From a virus: a DNA stretch of 23,628 nucleotides. The stretch is from the IMG/VR virus record IMGVR_UViG_3300007640_000246, positions 1 through 23,628 of that record. The stretch is one strand, 5' to 3'. A program made the position numbers and the translations under genes. Shown here in pieces: positions 1-7,516 of this stretch. A model generated the notes under the pieces. The model was given only the letters and a program-made list of their open reading frames with translations. It searched no databases and was not told the origin of the DNA. How positions within the stretch are numbered: the first letter of the stretch is position 1; every line of letters starts with the position of its first letter.

Positions 1-480
1 AGCCGACGCGTCGGCGGTCTTGGTCACGTCGATCTCGAACTTCTGCCCAGCGGCAGCGTCCTTCATGGCCCGGGCTATCGGCGTCCACTCATCGCGGTCG
101 AGGTCACGTTCCACGATCCAGTAGGTGTGCAGCCCATTGCCTGACTTGATGATGAGCGGCTTGGGCAGCTTCATATCTGCGATGAATTTGCCGAGGGCCT
201 TCAGCCCTGCTTTCCAGTTCGGGAACGGCTTGTCCTCACCACAATCCACGTCGATGGTGACGACCTTGGTTGCCTCTACGTTCGTGTTTCTACGGCTGCT
301 ATCGTCCTTGAATGTGGAGATAGCGAAATACGCGTCCTGCCCTTTTCGATCTAATGCCTGTACTTCGTTCACCACGTCAGCCAAGTCGCTGAAGAACCGG
401 TTGCGTTTACCGGTGAGTGAGAAGCGGCAGTACATCCCTTCTGTTGGCAGAACACGCTGGAGGAAGTCCAACGTATTCAT
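1..480 (-). CDS. AEP-type phage primase / primase-polymerase, N-terminal part (cut by window edge)
   Basis: Only the first 160 residues are present; the gene continues beyond base 1. The visible part reads like the N-terminal domain of the archaeo-eukaryotic primase (RepB/bifunctional primase-polymerase) proteins of phages and plasmids. It has TIDVDCGED near residue 76, where this fold carries its metal-binding acidic motif, then KSGNGLHTYWIV near residues 112-123, resembling the conserved sGxGlHxYW strand, then EIDVTKTADASA at the cut, resembling the start of the D-x-DASRVLR motif. The ATG at 480 has AAGG about eight bases upstream. Expected role is primer synthesis for phage DNA replication; a helicase domain often follows but cannot be seen here. 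It is the last gene in the window of the long minus-strand array. The family call rests on recalled motifs, not a search. Confidence 0.72.
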   Translation of the reverse strand, partial: MNTLDFLQRVLPTEGMYCRFSLTGKRNRFFSDLADVVNEVQALDRKGQDAYFAISTFKDDSSRRNTNVEATKVVTIDVDCGEDKPFPNWKAGLKALGKFIADMKLPKPLIIKSGNGLHTYWIVERDLDRDEWTPIARAMKDAAAGQKFEIDVTKTADASA

Positions 481-503
481 GTGTCACGCCTTGCTCTGAT
501 TGT

Positions 504-525
504 GGGGAGGGTTCTAGCCCTCCCC
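504..525. other. Perfect 8-bp intergenic hairpin
   Basis: GGGGAGGG at 504-511 pairs perfectly with CCCTCCCC at 518-525 around a 6-base loop. It lies between the HTH gene and the primase gene, both on the minus strand. A T-rich tail (GTTTTG) follows only on the plus strand, so read in the direction of the genes it lacks a U-tract and is not a standard terminator. It could stabilise an mRNA end, cause partial termination, or terminate antisense transcription. Confidence 0.6.
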
Positions 526-536
526 GTTTTGTCACT

Positions 537-821
537 CTACGCTTCTACGCCCAAAATCTCAAGGAGAGCGTCTAGGCGTTGTTCACTGTTCCAGTGCTTG
601 GCCCCTTCGGGGGGCCAAGTACCATCTTTCAAGAGCGGTAGAAGCTGGCGCAGGATGTCTTTGACCTTCTTCTCGTTGCGCTCCCGGATCGGCCCGCCGT
701 CCACCCACTTGTAGTAGGTGGCGCGGGACACTCCGAGTAGCTTGCACATGTCCTTGATGGTCAGGGCCATGCGCTCACGCACCAGTTCGACCTTTTCAAA
801 GTCGAGGCCGGGATTACTCAT
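537..821 (-). CDS. Small helix-turn-helix DNA-binding protein
   Basis: A 94-residue protein starting MSNPGLDFEK. Residues about 10-45 form a clear helix-turn-helix of the phage/XRE type (ALTIKDMCKLLGVSRATYYKWVDGG), with GVSRATYYKW as recognition helix. The rest is a basic helix followed by an acidic C-terminal helix. The ATG at 821 overlaps the stop of the upstream gene by eight bases (ATGAGTAA). An ATG at 830 and a TTG at 839 are alternative starts, and GGGGA at 838-834 could serve any of them. It may be a phage regulator or a replication accessory protein that recruits another factor; the sequence does not decide. A 9-bp inverted repeat with a five-base loop (597-619) lies inside the gene. 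Confidence 0.75.
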   Translation of the reverse strand: MSNPGLDFEKVELVRERMALTIKDMCKLLGVSRATYYKWVDGGPIRERNEKKVKDILRQLLPLLKDGTWPPEGAKHWNSEQRLDALLEILGVEA

Positions 822-1806
822 CGTCGTCATCGTCCCCAATCAAAGCAGAAATTTCGTCGGCCAAGCTGGCCACGTCATCGTCCACCTCGGCGGCAGCCTT
901 GGGTTCAGCCTTGGGCTTGGCGGCAGCCTTGGGCTTGGCAGCAGGTTTGGCCTTGGCCGCACCGAAACCACGCTTGGGCTTCTCAGCCACCGGTGCTTCT
1001 TCCTCGGCTTCTTCCTCGACCTCCGGCTCCGGTTCCGGTGCTACCTTAGCAACGGCCTTCACGGCTGCCTTACGGGGCTGGGTGGGCGCTGGTGCCACCT
1101 CGGGCTGCTTCTCACCGGTGATCTCCAACACGTTGTCAGCACCGAACAGAGGCTCGACCGCTGCGTAGGTATCTTCATCGAGGAAGCCACCGAAGCCGAA
1201 CTTCAGCTTGGGGAAGGACGCGTCAGTGTCGAACCCGATCTTGGTCTTGACGATCTCCGCCGGGATACCACGCATGGACAGTTCCTTGTGGTACGCGTTC
1301 AGCCCCTTCAGTGCCGCAGGCGTGACTTGCAGCAGGTAGACGGGACCGTCGGGATCGTCAGCCGCCACGATAGCCAGACGCTTCTGGTCGGTGCAGGCTT
1401 TGAGATGCTGACCCTGCGGCCCGATCTTGGAACCCCATGCGTTGTGCGGGCACTGGGCGCACAGATCATTCTGCGGGCTCTCGCTCTCCGGGTGGGGCTT
1501 GATACCATCCAGCGAGTAGCAGTCGGGTGCAGTCGGCTCGGCGTCCTTGTCCCATGCCTTGGCGTAAAACGTCTTGGACAGCTTGGGGTTCGCGCCGACG
1601 ATCACAACGTCCAGCGAGGTGGTGTCCAGCACGGTCTCGGTGCCATCCTCCACGATGCGGAAGCGTGCGCCTTTGATCGAGATGCGGGGGAACGCCTGTC
1701 CCTGCGAGATGCCCGACGAAATGCTCTGCGACAGCGCCGACGGCTGGCCGACTTTGGCTGCGAGGTGCGCCGGGACTTGGATGTTGGTGGGTACGATGTT
1801 GCTCAT
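814..1806 (-). CDS. Probable ssDNA-binding protein with zinc-binding core and acidic tail
   Basis: 330 residues. The start at 1806 has a strong Shine-Dalgarno site (AAGGAGG). Residues 40-230 form the folded part and carry four cysteines (96, 116, 119, 138; C-x19-CxxC-x18-C) that could hold a zinc ion. Residues 235-305 are a low-complexity linker, first Glu/Pro rich, then a Lys-Ala-Pro repeat encoded by imperfect DNA repeats near 890-955. The protein ends in an acidic tip, IGDDDDDE. A folded core, flexible linker and acidic tip is the architecture of phage and bacterial SSBs (T7 gp2.5, T4 gp32, bacterial SSB), whose tails recruit replication partners. Its position between helicase, nuclease, polymerase and primase genes supports this role. 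No specific family was recognised with certainty, so the SSB call is an inference from architecture and context. Confidence 0.6.
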   Translation of the reverse strand: MSNIVPTNIQVPAHLAAKVGQPSALSQSISSGISQGQAFPRISIKGARFRIVEDGTETVLDTTSLDVVIVGANPKLSKTFYAKAWDKDAEPTAPDCYSLDGIKPHPESESPQNDLCAQCPHNAWGSKIGPQGQHLKACTDQKRLAIVAADDPDGPVYLLQVTPAALKGLNAYHKELSMRGIPAEIVKTKIGFDTDASFPKLKFGFGGFLDEDTYAAVEPLFGADNVLEITGEKQPEVAPAPTQPRKAAVKAVAKVAPEPEPEVEEEAEEEAPVAEKPKRGFGAAKAKPAAKPKAAAKPKAEPKAAAEVDDDVASLADEISALIGDDDDDE

Positions 1807-1816
1807 AGGGTCCTCC

Positions 1817-2212
1817 TTAACGAGCGGTGGGTTTGCGTACGTTGATGTCCAGCTTGGTGCCGTACTTGATACCCGGCGGGACTTCTTTGTTGGCTTCGAT
1901 GTAGCCTCGGACGGCGGTCTTGCTGACACGCTTCTCCAGCATGTCGTAGGCTTCTTCCTCACGGATGAAGCGCAGCACTGCGTCCCAGTCATCGACGTTG
2001 GCGAAGTCAGTGGTGGTCAGGAACGCGGTTCCGTACTCCGTCTTGAACGACGTGAGACCATCGGCATCCAGCTTCGCTTTGAGGAACGCCTCCAGCTTGG
2101 TCATGTCGGCCTTGATCTTGTCGAGTTCCTCTTTGATGGTGGCTTCCACGAGAGCCTTCTTCTCCCGCAGCTTCATGTATTTCTTGATGACGGCATCGAC
2201 TGTCACGGTCAT
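1817..2212 (-). CDS. Conserved-looking phage protein with N-terminal coiled coil
   Basis: 131 residues. Residues 5-50 are a charged amphipathic helix (KYMKLREKKALVEATIKEELDKI and on), likely a coiled coil. A compact domain follows that contains SFKTEYGTAFLTTTDFANVDDWDAVLRFI and ends in a basic tail. It sits ten bases upstream of the ssDNA-binding protein gene and three bases after the helicase gene, with GGAG six bases before its ATG, so it is probably co-translated with both. The short beta-rich middle after a long helix is common in phage proteins encoded beside SSB or recombination genes. I do not recognise the family and assign no activity. Confidence 0.7.
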   Translation of the reverse strand: MTVTVDAVIKKYMKLREKKALVEATIKEELDKIKADMTKLEAFLKAKLDADGLTSFKTEYGTAFLTTTDFANVDDWDAVLRFIREEEAYDMLEKRVSKTAVRGYIEANKEVPPGIKYGTKLDINVRKPTAR

Positions 2213-2215
2213 GGG

Positions 2216-3769
2216 TCACTCCGTTTGTTGTTGGATGAGATCGAGAAGCAGGCCCTGCAGTTTCTGCTTATTCGCCAGCCGGTGGTACATCTTGTATTCC
2301 AGATCGGTTGATTCGATGTGGACCACGTTGCTGACGTGCTTCTTCCCGATACGCTCTACACGCCCGTTGGCCTGAACATACTGCTCGTTGCTGGTGATGG
2401 GGCCATACCAGATCACGGTCGAAGCCGAGGTCAGGGTCAAGCCATGTGCCATCGTGGCAGGGTGAGCGATCAGAACGCGCGGGTCTTTGCTGTGCTGGAA
2501 GTCGTAGAAAATCTGGTCTCGCTTCTTGGATGACACTGCGCCGTTGACTACGGCTGTGCTCCACCGCTTGGACAGTTCACGCTCCAGCATGTTGAGTGTT
2601 CCCGTCAGGGGAACGAATACGATTACTTTCTCTCCAGCTTCTTCAATCACCTCCTTCACTGCGTTCACCCGTGGTGAACAATCAACCTCGAAGTCCTGCC
2701 CGTCGTCGGTGTAGGCCACACCACAGGCAATCTGGACTAGCTTCTGCACCTTCACCGCTTCGTTCACTGCGCTGATGGTTGCGCCACCCTGCTGCATCTC
2801 GATCACAAGACGGCGCATCATGGTGGTGTAGTGCTTCTTCTGCTCTGCCGTCAGTTCCACCTTACGGGTCTGGATCACCGTGTCTGGCAGGTCAAAGCAT
2901 TCGTCCCGTGTGTAACGCACAGCCGGTTGCAGGATGTTCTTCACGATGTCCACGCTCTCGGGGCGGGGCACGAACTTCCACTGGCCGACCTTCATCATGA
3001 CCTGCTCACGGAATGCCGTGTAGGTGCGCGTTGCATAGGGGCTCTCGACCAGTTGCGACAAGGTCCACGCGTCGGTGGGGTCGTTCGGTGTCGGCGTCCC
3101 AGTCATGAGCCACAGGCGGGTGTCAGGGTTCTTACCCATCCACTTCTTGAAGTGCTTGTACCGGCTGGTCGATGGGTTCCGCAGCACAGCCGCTTCGTCC
3201 ACGATGACCAGATCGAACTTACCCACAGCATCCTCAGCGATGATGTTGAAGCCATCGTGGTTGATGATGTAGAAGTCCGCCTCGGTGTTGAGCAGCTTCT
3301 TCCGCTTGGCCGCAGTGCCGTGGAGTACCACGTGCTTGCGGTGGTAGAATCCCTTGAAGATCGCATCACCCCAGACCCGTTCCAGTGTGGACAGCGGCGA
3401 GAGGATCAGCACCTTCTTTACCATGCCCAGCTTCATGAGGTAGTCGGCTGCCCAGAGCGAACTCTGGGTCTTGCCGGTGCCGATCTCATTAAGCACCAAG
3501 CACTTGTTGTGCATGGTCAGGAACGCAGCAGTCATCCGCTGGTGTTCGTAGGGTGTGAACTGGCCGGGCCAGTCATAGTAATGCAGGATGGGCGACGGCG
3601 CGGCGATGCCTAGCGAACGTAGCTTCTGCACCTCACTGATCTTGTGAGGCACCGCAACCAGTTCAGTCCCACGGAAAGATAGCGTCTTGGCAGATGGGAC
3701 CGTTGCCAGCACCCTTGCCGGGTTCTTCAGCTTCAGTGCCAGAGCCTTGGCCTTTGGAATTACGAGCAC
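2216..3769 (-). CDS. SNF2-family DNA helicase/translocase
   Basis: 517 residues of a two-lobe superfamily 2 ATPase. Visible motifs are Walker A EIGTGKT (95-101), motif II DEAA (191-194), motif III TGTPTPN (223-229) and motif VI QANGRVERIGKK (466-475), which supplies the arginine finger. These match SNF2/UvsW-like proteins that remodel replication forks or drive branch migration. The start is a GTG at 3769 with GGAG seven bases before it. This start is preferred because the N-terminal segment VIPKAKALALKLKNPARV looks like ordered protein, and no other in-frame ATG occurs before about residue 86. It makes the gene overlap the upstream VRR-NUC gene by 107 bases in another frame. A paired nuclease and SNF2 helicase is a common phage arrangement and suggests joint work on branched DNA. 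Confidence 0.9.
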   Translation of the reverse strand: MLVIPKAKALALKLKNPARVLATVPSAKTLSFRGTELVAVPHKISEVQKLRSLGIAAPSPILHYYDWPGQFTPYEHQRMTAAFLTMHNKCLVLNEIGTGKTQSSLWAADYLMKLGMVKKVLILSPLSTLERVWGDAIFKGFYHRKHVVLHGTAAKRKKLLNTEADFYIINHDGFNIIAEDAVGKFDLVIVDEAAVLRNPSTSRYKHFKKWMGKNPDTRLWLMTGTPTPNDPTDAWTLSQLVESPYATRTYTAFREQVMMKVGQWKFVPRPESVDIVKNILQPAVRYTRDECFDLPDTVIQTRKVELTAEQKKHYTTMMRRLVIEMQQGGATISAVNEAVKVQKLVQIACGVAYTDDGQDFEVDCSPRVNAVKEVIEEAGEKVIVFVPLTGTLNMLERELSKRWSTAVVNGAVSSKKRDQIFYDFQHSKDPRVLIAHPATMAHGLTLTSASTVIWYGPITSNEQYVQANGRVERIGKKHVSNVVHIESTDLEYKMYHRLANKQKLQGLLLDLIQQQTE

Positions 3770-4055
3770 GGATATACTCCCTCACGGTCTCAATGGTCTC
3801 ATCGTCGTACGCGACAAAGCACTTGCCGCCAGCTTGCTCAATGTCCCTCATGCACTTCATCTGAAGCGCCGTGGGCTTCTTGGTCTTGTCCGCCTTGCAC
3901 TCGATACCAACGAACTGTCCCGCCACGATGGCAACCCTGTCAGGGATGCCTGCCACACCGAACGGACCAGCCTGTGGGCTGTAGTACCAGACGCCTTCCG
4001 CCTTCAGCATCTTGTCGAGACGCGACTTGATCTTACCCTCGGGCGTAGTAGCCAT
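3663..4055 (-). CDS. VRR-NUC domain nuclease
   Basis: 130 residues. Residues 1-98 form a VRR-NUC fold, a small PD-(D/E)XK nuclease. GIPDRVAIV carries the acidic residue D39 and FVGIECKADK carries E52 and K54, followed by the family's typical Q65 helix (PTALQMKCMRDI). Stand-alone VRR-NUC proteins of phages cut branched DNA such as Holliday junctions. The ATG at 4055 has AGAGGAAA upstream. The last 32 residues are Gly/Ser/Glu rich, look unstructured, and are encoded by the 107 bases shared with the start of the SNF2 helicase gene. They may therefore be tolerated read-through of the helicase start, not a functional domain. Confidence 0.88.
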   Translation of the reverse strand: MATTPEGKIKSRLDKMLKAEGVWYYSPQAGPFGVAGIPDRVAIVAGQFVGIECKADKTKKPTALQMKCMRDIEQAGGKCFVAYDDETIETVREYIRARNSKGQGSGTEAEEPGKGAGNGPICQDAIFPWD

Positions 4056-4086
4056 GTCTAGTTTCCTCTGTATCGTATGTCAACTT

Positions 4087-4749
4087 TTATTTTGCGTACT
4101 CGCAGAAAGATTTGCACGGGCACCAGTTGCACAGGCCGCTCGGCTTAGCTGGCCAGTTATCGTGCTCAAGCGCACCTTCGATGCGCGTGATCTTGCCCAG
4201 TATCTTTTCCCAGATCGGGGCTTCCTGCTCACGCGTGAAGGTCTCGCTGTCCATCTTCATCTCTTTCAGCCAGACGAAGGTGGTCTTGATCTGCTCGACC
4301 TGCGGGTAATGCTTGAACACCTGCACCGCGAACATCTCTAGCTGGTCGAAGTCGGGGCGGCGCTTGCCGGTTTTCCAGTCGAACATGTACGCCTTGGACC
4401 CATCACGCACCAACACGTCGATCTTTGATCTGAGCCATGCGTCACCGTCCCACCAGCCTGTGGGTTCGAGTGACTGGTTGAGGGTCATTTCTTCCTCGAC
4501 CGTCAGGGCGTCAGCGCCCAGCGCCAGCTTCTCGATGCTGCCCACGATGGGTTCATAGCGCGAGGACTCGCGGTCCAGTCCCGTGCCTTCGCCAAGCCTG
4601 AGTTCCAACGACTTGTGGATGCGCTCACCATACGCAGTGACGGCGTTGCCGCTGTCCTTCACGGACTTCTCGATCCGCTGGTGAAAGTAGTTCTTCGGGC
4701 AGTTCTCAAACATCTTGATGGATGAGTACGAGTGGGCCAGCTTGGTCAT
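4087..4749 (-). CDS. RecB/Cas4-like PD-(D/E)XK nuclease with Fe-S cysteines
   Basis: 220 residues. The order of motifs matches the PDDEXK_1 (RecB/AddB/Cas4-type) exonucleases: N-terminal HSYSSIKMFENCPKNYF, GERIHKSLE with H45, KIDVLVRDG with D111, MFDWKTGKR with D124 and K126, then Q136 in DQLEMFAV. Cysteine 17 with C207, C210 and C216 (CxxC-x5-C, plus an extra C212) reproduces the spacing of the AddB/Cas4 4Fe-4S staple, which clamps the ends of the nuclease domain. Phage members act as DNA exonucleases in recombination, end processing or host DNA degradation. The gene has an ATGA overlap with the gene before it. The fold call is firm; the precise role is inferred. Confidence 0.86.
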   Translation of the reverse strand: MTKLAHSYSSIKMFENCPKNYFHQRIEKSVKDSGNAVTAYGERIHKSLELRLGEGTGLDRESSRYEPIVGSIEKLALGADALTVEEEMTLNQSLEPTGWWDGDAWLRSKIDVLVRDGSKAYMFDWKTGKRRPDFDQLEMFAVQVFKHYPQVEQIKTTFVWLKEMKMDSETFTREQEAPIWEKILGKITRIEGALEHDNWPAKPSGLCNWCPCKSFCEYAK

Positions 4750-4976
4750 TTCTTTTTCCTCTTTGGGTCCAGCTTCTGTGCGATGTAGATAAACACCCCG
4801 GGTCCACCCCGAGACTGCACCAGCGCCACCAGACCTCGATCATAGGCGTCCATCGCATCTGTTCGGTGTGGCCCACCGCAGTGCCGACCCACGTGGTAGA
4901 CGATGTTCTCTCCGGGCCGCGCCTCATGTAGCACAGACCAGAACTTGCCTTTCGGTTCGTCCTTGGTGTCAATCAT
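4746..4976 (-). CDS. Small conserved phage protein of unknown function
   Basis: 76 residues, starting MIDTKDEPKG at 4976 and overlapping the polymerase stop as ATGA; its own stop overlaps the next gene the same way. These two four-base couplings are the main reason to call it a gene. The pattern ARPGENIVYHVGRHCG followed by DAYDRGLVALVQSRG and VFIYIAQKL resembles a family of small phage proteins often found beside replication genes, whose function is not known to me. It reads like a small winged-helix or two-strand fold, with a Lys-rich C-terminus. No catalytic motif is visible. Confidence 0.75.
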   Translation of the reverse strand: MIDTKDEPKGKFWSVLHEARPGENIVYHVGRHCGGPHRTDAMDAYDRGLVALVQSRGGPGVFIYIAQKLDPKRKKK

Positions 4977-6829
4977 TTCGCATCTCCGTAGTTGTGACCC
5001 ACGTCTGCTTCGCAGGCAACGGGTAAGTCCGGTGCCCACTTGGGTGGGGTGGACATGACCTTGACCATGTAGTCCTTGCAGGCGTCAGCCTGTTCCTCTG
5101 GCACCACGCACACGACTTCGTCGTGGACCTGCAGGGCGACGGGGTAGCGCCGCCCGATCTTGGCCATCTGCTCAGCCACGACGATACGAGCAACCGCTTG
5201 GGTGATGTTCTCCACCACCTTGCCACCGTAGATTTTGATCCATGTGAGTTCGGGTGCCTCGTCGCCTATGACCCGTGCCCGGATGAACTTCCTGTAAACC
5301 CGTGCGTCGTTGATGTACTCGAACCCATGGGCGCTGCGGCGCAGCGCAGGGTACCGGATGCGCAGCCCATTAGGCAGGATAATACCCTCTGAGTCATAGC
5401 CAATCAGGTCACACATGTCGCCGCTCTCACCAGCCACCAGCCCGTTGAGGGTGTGGTTGCACCGGTTCCAGAAGGCTTGGATGCGGTGGTACTTGTTCCT
5501 GTACAAGCGCACGATCTTCTGCGCCTCGCTCTCGTCCACCTTAACCGAGATGAACCCAGTGGCCAGCGAGTGCTGGAACTTGGACGGACCCATGCCGTAC
5601 CCAAGTCCGAGGATGCAGGTCTTACCCACGTGGCGCTCGACCTTGTCGGCCTTGGTGACAGGGCGCTGGTACACATCGGTGGCGAACTCAGAGTACACGT
5701 CACGCCCTTCGCGGAAGGACTGCACGAGGTCATCCTGCCCAGCGAGGTAGGCCACCAGTCGTGCTTCGATCTGGCTTGAGTCACAGGCCACGATCATGTG
5801 TCCATCGGGGGCAGCCAGCGCCTTGCGTAGCTGGCCACCTCTCGGCAGGTTCTGCAGGTTCACCTTGTCCCCACCGCTGAACCGCCCAGTATGGGCACCA
5901 TAATAATTCAGCATGATGGGCAGCGGCCCGCGCTCAGAGATTTCCAGAAACCGCTTGGTACGTGTTTCTTCGATGGTGCTCTTGGTCCCTAGCCGCGCCT
6001 CGACCACCGTGCGGACAGCAGCCTTGGGGTGCTCCAGCAGAGCCGTGAACGCTGTGTCGTTCTTGGCGAAGGCGTAGGTCTGCTTGCCTGTGGTCGGGCT
6101 GGTTTTCATGGGCGGTTCTACACCCATCGCCCGCAGCAGATCAGCGAACTTGTTGTTGGACATCAGGAACTTCTTGGCCTTTGCCTCCCCGCCCAGCTTG
6201 TTGAGCAGTGCAGCCTTGCGTTCGTGAATACCTTCGAGGTGTGCGTCCAGCACCACCGGATCGAGCACGATCTTCGGTTCGGTGTACATGCGGATGGTCT
6301 GGTCAATCACCAACAGTTCCTCCTTTGGGAACTGCCGTGCCATCTTCTTGAACAGGCGGTAGGTCAGGTTGGTATCTTGGATGCAGTAGGTAGCGAAGGC
6401 GTCCATATGCTCAGGGGTGAAGTCCCTGCGGCGCAGCCCCATGGTACGCATCACCTCGTCACCCTTGTCACCCAGCTTGTAGTAGGTGGCCAGCGCCTTG
6501 AGGCTACCACCCACGGTCATCGAGTGCAGGGGCCGGGCCATGCTCAGCGTATCGAGCCACAGCTTGGGCTTGATGTTGTACTTCCACGAGAGGATCGCCC
6601 CGTCGAAGGCTGTGTTGTGGCAGAGGATCGCCCTGTCGCTGTAGTCCAGCGCATGAAGGAAGCCACCGGGGTCAGCCCCGGTGTACCAGTCGGTCTCTTG
6701 CTCGTTGACTTTTATGGCAACACCGATCACCTCGAAGCGGGGGTCACGGATGTATGCCTCGGTCGTCATCTTGGACAGGCTGTAGTCCCTGTCGTAATAG
6801 GTCTCGAAGTCGATGGTCACGATGTCCAT
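4973..6829 (-). CDS. Family A DNA polymerase with 3'-5' proofreading domain (Leu762 type)
   Basis: 618 residues. The N-terminal DEDDy exonuclease is intact: D7 and E9 (IDFETYYD), D76 (HNTAFDG), Y148 and D152 (YCIQDT). The polymerase part shows motif A with D350 (CDSSQIEARL), motif B on the O-helix (ERHVGKTCILGLGYG, with K403 and Y411) and motif C H569-D570-E571 (QVHDEVV). The residue equivalent to E. coli Pol I F762 is leucine (L407, codon at 5609-5611). Leu at this site is known from environmental phage polymerases and is linked to altered fidelity and speed. There is no 5'-3' exonuclease domain. It is the replicative polymerase of the phage. Start and stop overlap neighbouring genes (TGATG before it, ATGA after it). 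Confidence 0.96.
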   Translation of the reverse strand: MDIVTIDFETYYDRDYSLSKMTTEAYIRDPRFEVIGVAIKVNEQETDWYTGADPGGFLHALDYSDRAILCHNTAFDGAILSWKYNIKPKLWLDTLSMARPLHSMTVGGSLKALATYYKLGDKGDEVMRTMGLRRRDFTPEHMDAFATYCIQDTNLTYRLFKKMARQFPKEELLVIDQTIRMYTEPKIVLDPVVLDAHLEGIHERKAALLNKLGGEAKAKKFLMSNNKFADLLRAMGVEPPMKTSPTTGKQTYAFAKNDTAFTALLEHPKAAVRTVVEARLGTKSTIEETRTKRFLEISERGPLPIMLNYYGAHTGRFSGGDKVNLQNLPRGGQLRKALAAPDGHMIVACDSSQIEARLVAYLAGQDDLVQSFREGRDVYSEFATDVYQRPVTKADKVERHVGKTCILGLGYGMGPSKFQHSLATGFISVKVDESEAQKIVRLYRNKYHRIQAFWNRCNHTLNGLVAGESGDMCDLIGYDSEGIILPNGLRIRYPALRRSAHGFEYINDARVYRKFIRARVIGDEAPELTWIKIYGGKVVENITQAVARIVVAEQMAKIGRRYPVALQVHDEVVCVVPEEQADACKDYMVKVMSTPPKWAPDLPVACEADVGHNYGDAK

Positions 6830-7347
6830 CAGCGGCCCATCCCTTCCCGCCAGATACGGATCAGGTGGTTGGCCTGCGACTTGGCATCGTCCAATGCGTT
6901 GTGGTGTACACCGCTGCGGTCCATCTCGATCTGCGGGTACATGTTCTTCATCGTCCGGTAGCAGCGGTCAGCCCAGAACGGCCACGGTGGGGTCAGGTTC
7001 ATCCGCCGGTAGGTCTCGGACAGGATGATGTTGTCGAAGCTGGCACCGTTGCCCCATACACCCTCGGGTTTGTAGGGCTTGAGCCAGTCACGGAACTCGT
7101 AGAGGGCAGTGAGTACCTTCTTCTTGTCACCGCGCAGCGCCGACCGTGCCTCGCCGCTCTGCTCCATCCACCACAGCACAGTCTTGGGATCGACCACGGC
7201 ATGGCTGTCATCCACTGCGCTCTCAAGGTCGATGTTGACGTAGAACTCGTCGGTGATTCCGTTGCCGTCGAACATCACGGCACCGATGGCGATGATCGGT
7301 GCATTGGGCCGGGTGCCCATGGTTTCAAGGTCTATCATCACGTGCAT
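6829..7347 (-). CDS. DEDDh 3'-5' exonuclease (RNase T / Rv2179c-like)
   Basis: 172 residues. D6 and E8 (MIDLETMGTRP), D105 (GNGASFDNIIL) and the C-terminal HHNALDDAKSQ (H148/H149 with D153/D154) form the four acidic residues and general-base histidine of the DnaQ-like exonucleases. The sequence around LETMGTRPNAPIIAIGAVMF resembles the compact Rv2179c-type 3'-5' exoribonuclease family often carried by phages. Its substrate could be DNA or RNA. The polymerase next to it already has its own proofreading domain, so this enzyme probably trims other ends or degrades RNA. ATG 7347 is chosen for the AAAGGAAG sequence upstream. Its stop overlaps the polymerase start by one base. Confidence 0.88.
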   Translation of the reverse strand: MHVMIDLETMGTRPNAPIIAIGAVMFDGNGITDEFYVNIDLESAVDDSHAVVDPKTVLWWMEQSGEARSALRGDKKKVLTALYEFRDWLKPYKPEGVWGNGASFDNIILSETYRRMNLTPPWPFWADRCYRTMKNMYPQIEMDRSGVHHNALDDAKSQANHLIRIWREGMGR

Positions 7348-7516
7348 CGTGTGCTTCCTTTCTTATCCTGTTGATCGTGTATTGGTGGCCGTGCGCCATG
7401 CGGTGGATCACTTCGAGTTCTTCTGGTGTCACCCACCATGGGGGGAGCCTTACGAAGCCCGCCTTTCGGAGGGCGTCACTGACGCCAAGGTTCTTCGGCG
7501 GTTCCTTCTTTCTCAT
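7325..7516 (-). CDS. Small phage protein, unknown function
   Basis: 63 residues, beginning MRKKEPPKNLG. The ATG at 7516 overlaps the stop of the dCMP deaminase gene as ATGA, and the 3' end overlaps the exonuclease gene by 23 bases. A central RLPPWWVTPEELEVIHRMAHGH followed by VNR/INRIR-like text suggests a short helical bundle and resembles small phage proteins seen near nucleotide-metabolism genes. The protein is basic at both ends. No enzymatic motif is visible. Called as real because of start coupling, consistent orientation and ordered composition. Confidence 0.7.
   Translation of the reverse strand: MRKKEPPKNLGVSDALRKAGFVRLPPWWVTPEELEVIHRMAHGHQYTINRIRKEAHDARDDRP

Noticed and set aside
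718-1845. Long plus-strand open frame of 375 codons
   Set aside because: It lies opposite the ssDNA-binding protein gene, which has a strong ribosome-binding site and coupled neighbours; the plus-strand product is Leu/Arg/Gly-rich antisense translation.
4055-4083. Minus-strand TTGACA at 4083-4078 as a promoter for the VRR-NUC gene
   Set aside because: The box 17 bases downstream is TAGACA (three of six) and overlaps the start codon; a perfect -35 alone is not enough.
6029-6961. Plus-strand open frame of 310 codons
   Set aside because: Antisense to the DNA polymerase, whose motifs are unmistakable.
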